Below, one piece after another: positions 61,770 through 64,000 of a stretch of DNA of 64,000 nucleotides. The translations under genes and the position numbers were made by a program. This stretch comes from Paracidovorax wautersii. Its GTDB lineage: Bacteria > Pseudomonadota > Gammaproteobacteria > Burkholderiales > Burkholderiaceae_C. The stretch spans positions 55,659 to 119,658 of the forward strand of contig WNDQ01000004.1 in assembly GCA_009912175.1 (NCBI GenBank), read 5' to 3'. The notes beneath the pieces are model-generated. The model did not search any database, was not told the origin of the DNA, and was given only the letters and a program-made list of their open reading frames with translations. How positions within the stretch are numbered: position 1 is the stretch's first letter; the number at the start of each line of letters is the position of its first letter.

Positions 61770-62836
61770 ACCCCGCCGCCGGCCTGCGCCTGCGCGGCGT
61801 CAGCCGCCGTTACGGCGAGCACACGGCCGTGCAGGCGCTGGACCTGGACATTCCGGCCGGCGCCTTCGTTGCGCTGCTGGGCCCCTCGGGCTGCGGCAAG
61901 ACCACGCTGCTGCGCATGATCGCCGGCTTCGAGCCGCTGGACGCGGGCGAGATCCATCTGGACGGCGAGCCCCTGGCCCAGGTGGGCGGCCAGGTGCCGC
62001 CCGAGCAGCGCCACATGGGCATGGTGTTCCAGTCCTACGCGCTGTGGCCGCACCTGAGCGTGGCCGACAACGTGGGCTACCCGCTCAAGCTGCGCGGCGT
62101 GCGTGGCGCCGACTACCAGCGCCGTGTGCACGAAGCGCTGGCGCTGGTGCAGCTCGACACCCGCGCCCAGGCGATGCCGCAGGACCTGAGCGGCGGCCAG
62201 CGCCAGCGGGTGGCGCTGGCGCGCTGCCTGATCGCCGAGCCGCGTGTGGTGCTGCTCGACGAGCCGCTGGCCAACCTCGACCGGCACCTGCGCGCGGCCA
62301 TGGAAACGAGTTTCCGCGACTTCCACCGCCGCACCGGTGCCACCTTCGTCTACGTCACGCACGACCAGGGCGAGGCCATGGCGCTGGCCGACCACGTGGC
62401 CGTGCTGCACCAGGGCCGTCTGGTCCAGTGGGCCACGCCGCCCGCGCTCTACGCGCGGCCCCGCACCGACTGGCTGGCCGGCTTCATCGGCCAGGGCAGC
62501 GTGCTGCGCCAGGCGCAGGACGTCGCGCAGCAGGCGCTGGGCGGCGATCGTTTGCACCGCCTGCTGGGCGTGCAGCCCGTGCGCGCGGCCGAGGCTTACC
62601 CGGTGCTGGTGCGGCCCGAGCACGTGCGGCTGGCCTTGCAGGGCAGCGGCGCCGACGAAGCGGATGCTTTGCCCGGCCGCGTCCACGAATGTGTCTTCAA
62701 GGGCGAGCGCTACGAGATCCGCCTGGCCCTGGCCGACGGCCAGGCGCTGGTGGCCTACCACGCGCAGCCGATCGCGGTGGGCACGCCGGTGGCCGTGCGC
62801 ATCACGCAGGGCTGGGGCTTGTCGCGCGCCGATTGA
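61766..62836 (+). CDS. ABC transporter ATP-binding protein, Fe3+/2-aminoethylphosphonate family
   Basis: A 356-residue ATPase: Walker A GPSGCGKTT near residue 40, FQSYALWPHLSV, signature LSGGQRQR, Walker B VVLLDEPLANLD, YVTHDQGEAMAL, and a C-terminal TOBE-like domain. The Cys in Walker A here is normally encoded, unlike the UGA in the 7.7 kb ATPase. It starts at the ATG overlapping the permease stop. Confidence 0.9.
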   Translation: MNPAAGLRLRGVSRRYGEHTAVQALDLDIPAGAFVALLGPSGCGKTTLLRMIAGFEPLDAGEIHLDGEPLAQVGGQVPPEQRHMGMVFQSYALWPHLSVADNVGYPLKLRGVRGADYQRRVHEALALVQLDTRAQAMPQDLSGGQRQRVALARCLIAEPRVVLLDEPLANLDRHLRAAMETSFRDFHRRTGATFVYVTHDQGEAMALADHVAVLHQGRLVQWATPPALYARPRTDWLAGFIGQGSVLRQAQDVAQQALGGDRLHRLLGVQPVRAAEAYPVLVRPEHVRLALQGSGADEADALPGRVHECVFKGERYEIRLALADGQALVAYHAQPIAVGTPVAVRITQGWGLSRAD

Positions 62837-62840
62837 CGGG

Positions 62841-63530
62841 TCAGTGCGGCCCGGGATCGTGGGCAATGCGGGCCCGCACGGCGGGCGAGGCCAGGCAGGT
62901 CGCCACGGCTTCATAACCGGCGGCGCCCGAAAAGGGGGCCACGCGCGTGGGCGGGCTGTGGTTGGCCGGGCACAGGATGATGGCTTCACCCGGGCCCACC
63001 GCCGTCAGGTCCAGGATGGCGCACGAGCGGGTCATCAGGAACAGCGGTGGCGTGTCGCGGGTTTGCGCGCGCTGGCGCAGGTGCGCGATCAGGGCTTGCT
63101 GCGTGGCGGCGTCCAGGTCTTGTTCGACCATGTCGACGACCACGGCCCCGGTGCCGTCGCGCTCCAGGCCGGCGAGCAAGGCCAGCAAGGCGCCGGAGCG
63201 GGTGGCGCCGTCGTCGACCAGCCAGTCCAGCGTGCGCTGAACGCGCGCGTGCAAGGCCGCATCGCCCGCGAGCTGGGCCTGAGCCGCCGCGCCCGCGCCG
63301 TCGAGCCGGGCCAGCCCAAGAAAGACCGCCTGGGGCAGAGCCTGGGCCAGGCGGCGTGCCAGCCGCGTCTTGCCACTGCCCAGCGAGCCAATGATGTAGT
63401 TCAGCGGCGCAATGCCCTGCAGTTCGAACCACTCGCCGCCCCAGGGCCAGGGCAGTTCGAAGGCGACGTCCAACTGGCCGGGGCGGCGGCTGAGGCTGGC
63501 CAGCTCGCCGTTGGCGGGCAGCCGGCCCAG
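62841..63530 (-). pseudogene. P-loop ATPase gene fragment, N-terminus removed by IS3-family insertion
   Basis: The open frame reads LGRLPANGELASLSRRPGQLDVAFELPWPWGGEWFELQG and then Walker A GSLGSGKTRLARRLAQAL, with Walker B-like AVVVDMVEQDLD. It has no start codon; upstream bases belong to the insertion element beginning at 63531. The product family is unknown to me beyond a P-loop NTPase. A TTG at 63473 could only give a shortened product. Confidence 0.65.
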
Positions 63531-63594
63531 TGATCTTGCCCCCGTTTCACGGACACCCCTATAAGCGATTAACTATCGCAATAGGAGGTGGACG

Positions 63595-64000
63595 ATGACC
63601 AAGAGCAAGGCAGGCAGAAAGGGGCAGGAGTTCAGCCTGGAGTTCAGGCAGCAGGCACTGTTGCGAGCGGCCACAGAAGGGGTAACCACGGTGGCTCGTG
63701 ATCTGGGGTTGCAGCCTGCCCAGCTGTACAGTTGGCGCGCCCAGGCGCGGCGGCACGACCAGGACGATCAGGCACAACGCTTGGAGTTGGCCGAACATGC
63801 ACGGCTCAAACGTGAAGTGGCGCGGCTGGAGGAGGAGAACGCTTTCCTAAAAAAAGCGGCGGCGTACTTCGCCAAAAAGCGGCGGCGTACTTCGCCAAAC
63901 AGCCCAAGTGAAGTACGCAACGATGAAAGCGCACGAAGGCACATTCAGGGTGCGTCTGATGTGCCGAGTGCTGTCGGTGTCTCCAAGCGGCTACTATGCT
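63595..64000 (+). CDS. IS3-family transposase OrfA, altered by a 23-bp tandem duplication
   Basis: The N-terminal helix-turn-helix is that of HTH_Tnp_1 (FSLEFRQQALLRAATEGVTTVARDLGLQPAQLYSWRAQ), followed by a leucine-zipper-like region (RLELAEHARLKREVARLEEENAFLKKAAAYFAK). Without the duplication it would end AAYFAKQPK at a TGA overlapping the orfB GTG. With it, the frame stays open to the window edge with a divergent tail. An A7G run near 63849-63856 could support programmed frameshifting. Confidence 0.75.
   Translation, partial: MTKSKAGRKGQEFSLEFRQQALLRAATEGVTTVARDLGLQPAQLYSWRAQARRHDQDDQAQRLELAEHARLKREVARLEEENAFLKKAAAYFAKKRRRTSPNSPSEVRNDESARRHIQGASDVPSAVGVSKRLLC
63851..63896. repeat. 23-bp tandem duplication in orfA
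   Basis: AAAAAGCGGCGGCGTACTTC plus GCC is repeated head to tail at 63851-63873 and 63874-63896. The unit length is not a multiple of three, so it changes the orfA reading frame and removes the normal stop. Confidence 0.85.
63908..64000 (+). CDS. IS3-family transposase OrfB, N-terminal part (runs off window)
   Basis: GTG at 63908 opens KYATMKAHEGTFRVRLMCRV, then LSVSPSGYYA, the usual start of the IS3 integrase-core subunit. The DDE domain is beyond the window. Confidence 0.75.
   Translation, partial: MKYATMKAHEGTFRVRLMCRVLSVSPSGYYA

Larger units (their letters stand above)
63531..64000 (+). mobile_element. IS3-family insertion sequence, 5' part (runs off window)
   Basis: Begins TGATCTTGCCCCCGTTTCAC, an IS3-group-style terminus, at the exact point where the ATPase frame is cut. 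It contains orfA and the start of orfB, with AGGAGGT before the orfA ATG. The right end and target duplication are outside the window. Confidence 0.8.

Overview
The window is GC-rich, gene-dense DNA with strong G/C bias at third codon positions. Its gene content (metX-metW pair, SAM-II leader, cydDCABX, FdoGHI with a full selenocysteine set, RutR-type TetR, MetX/CydA/TopB sequence character) suggests a betaproteobacterium of the order Burkholderiales, most likely Comamonadaceae. That placement is inferred from gene content and protein character, not from a marker gene.

Layout. (1) 1-4308: GABA/polyamine module, with a substrate-binding protein (cut by the window edge), ABC ATPase and GabT-like aminotransferase on the minus strand, divergent from a MocR/GabR-type regulator. 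(2) 4311-13206: a co-directional minus-strand locus that reads as one catabolic operon: RutR-like TetR, PDR-type 2Fe-2S reductase, CodA/AtzC-type amidohydrolase, creatininase-family hydrolase, NMT1/THI5-type ABC transporter, FAD-linked oxidase, RidA. Its substrate is unknown; a nitrogen heterocycle is my inference. (3) 13324-20421: a small aryl-capped NRPS locus: PPTase, EntE-like aryl-AMP ligase, free aryl carrier protein, EntF-like C-A-T-TE synthetase with a serine-type code. It has no aryl-acid synthesis genes and no receptor here. (4) 20584-28318: a sugar-acid operon (FCD-GntR regulator, amino-acid-type ABC transporter, RspB/IdnD-like dehydrogenase, ManD/RspA, UxuB-like oxidoreductase). 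It fits an L-gulonate or D-fructuronate to D-mannonate to KDG route. (5) 28435-30405: metX-metW behind a SAM-II riboswitch with a terminator. (6) 30436-37639: a lone SecD-P1-like protein, then cydDCABX. (7) 37650-50977: the selenium/formate block: selD, and on the same strand fdoG(Sec)-fdoH-fdoI-fdhE-selA-selB-selC. A secreted transglutaminase/TlpA pair with a structured leader and a DUF2501 gene sit between selD and selC. (8) 51155-58813: housekeeping and assorted genes (esterase, YncE-like propeller, glycine-rich RRM protein, topB, SET-domain protein, birA). (9) 58850-62836: an ABC importer of the Fe3+/2-aminoethylphosphonate family preceded by a three-repeat Pho box, so phosphonate is the better substrate guess. 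(10) 62841-64000: a P-loop ATPase gene broken by an IS3-family element that runs off the window.

A theme across the window is small lesions in otherwise intact genes: an in-frame UGA in a Walker A motif, and frameshifts in the amidohydrolase, one ABC ATPase, fdhE, probably fdoI, and the phosphonate permease. They may be sequencing errors or real decay, and should be checked before any gene is called dead. The UGA lies exactly at a cysteine position in a genome that encodes selenocysteine insertion, which makes it worth a separate look.

Many long antisense reading frames opposite the real genes are composition artefacts and were left out.
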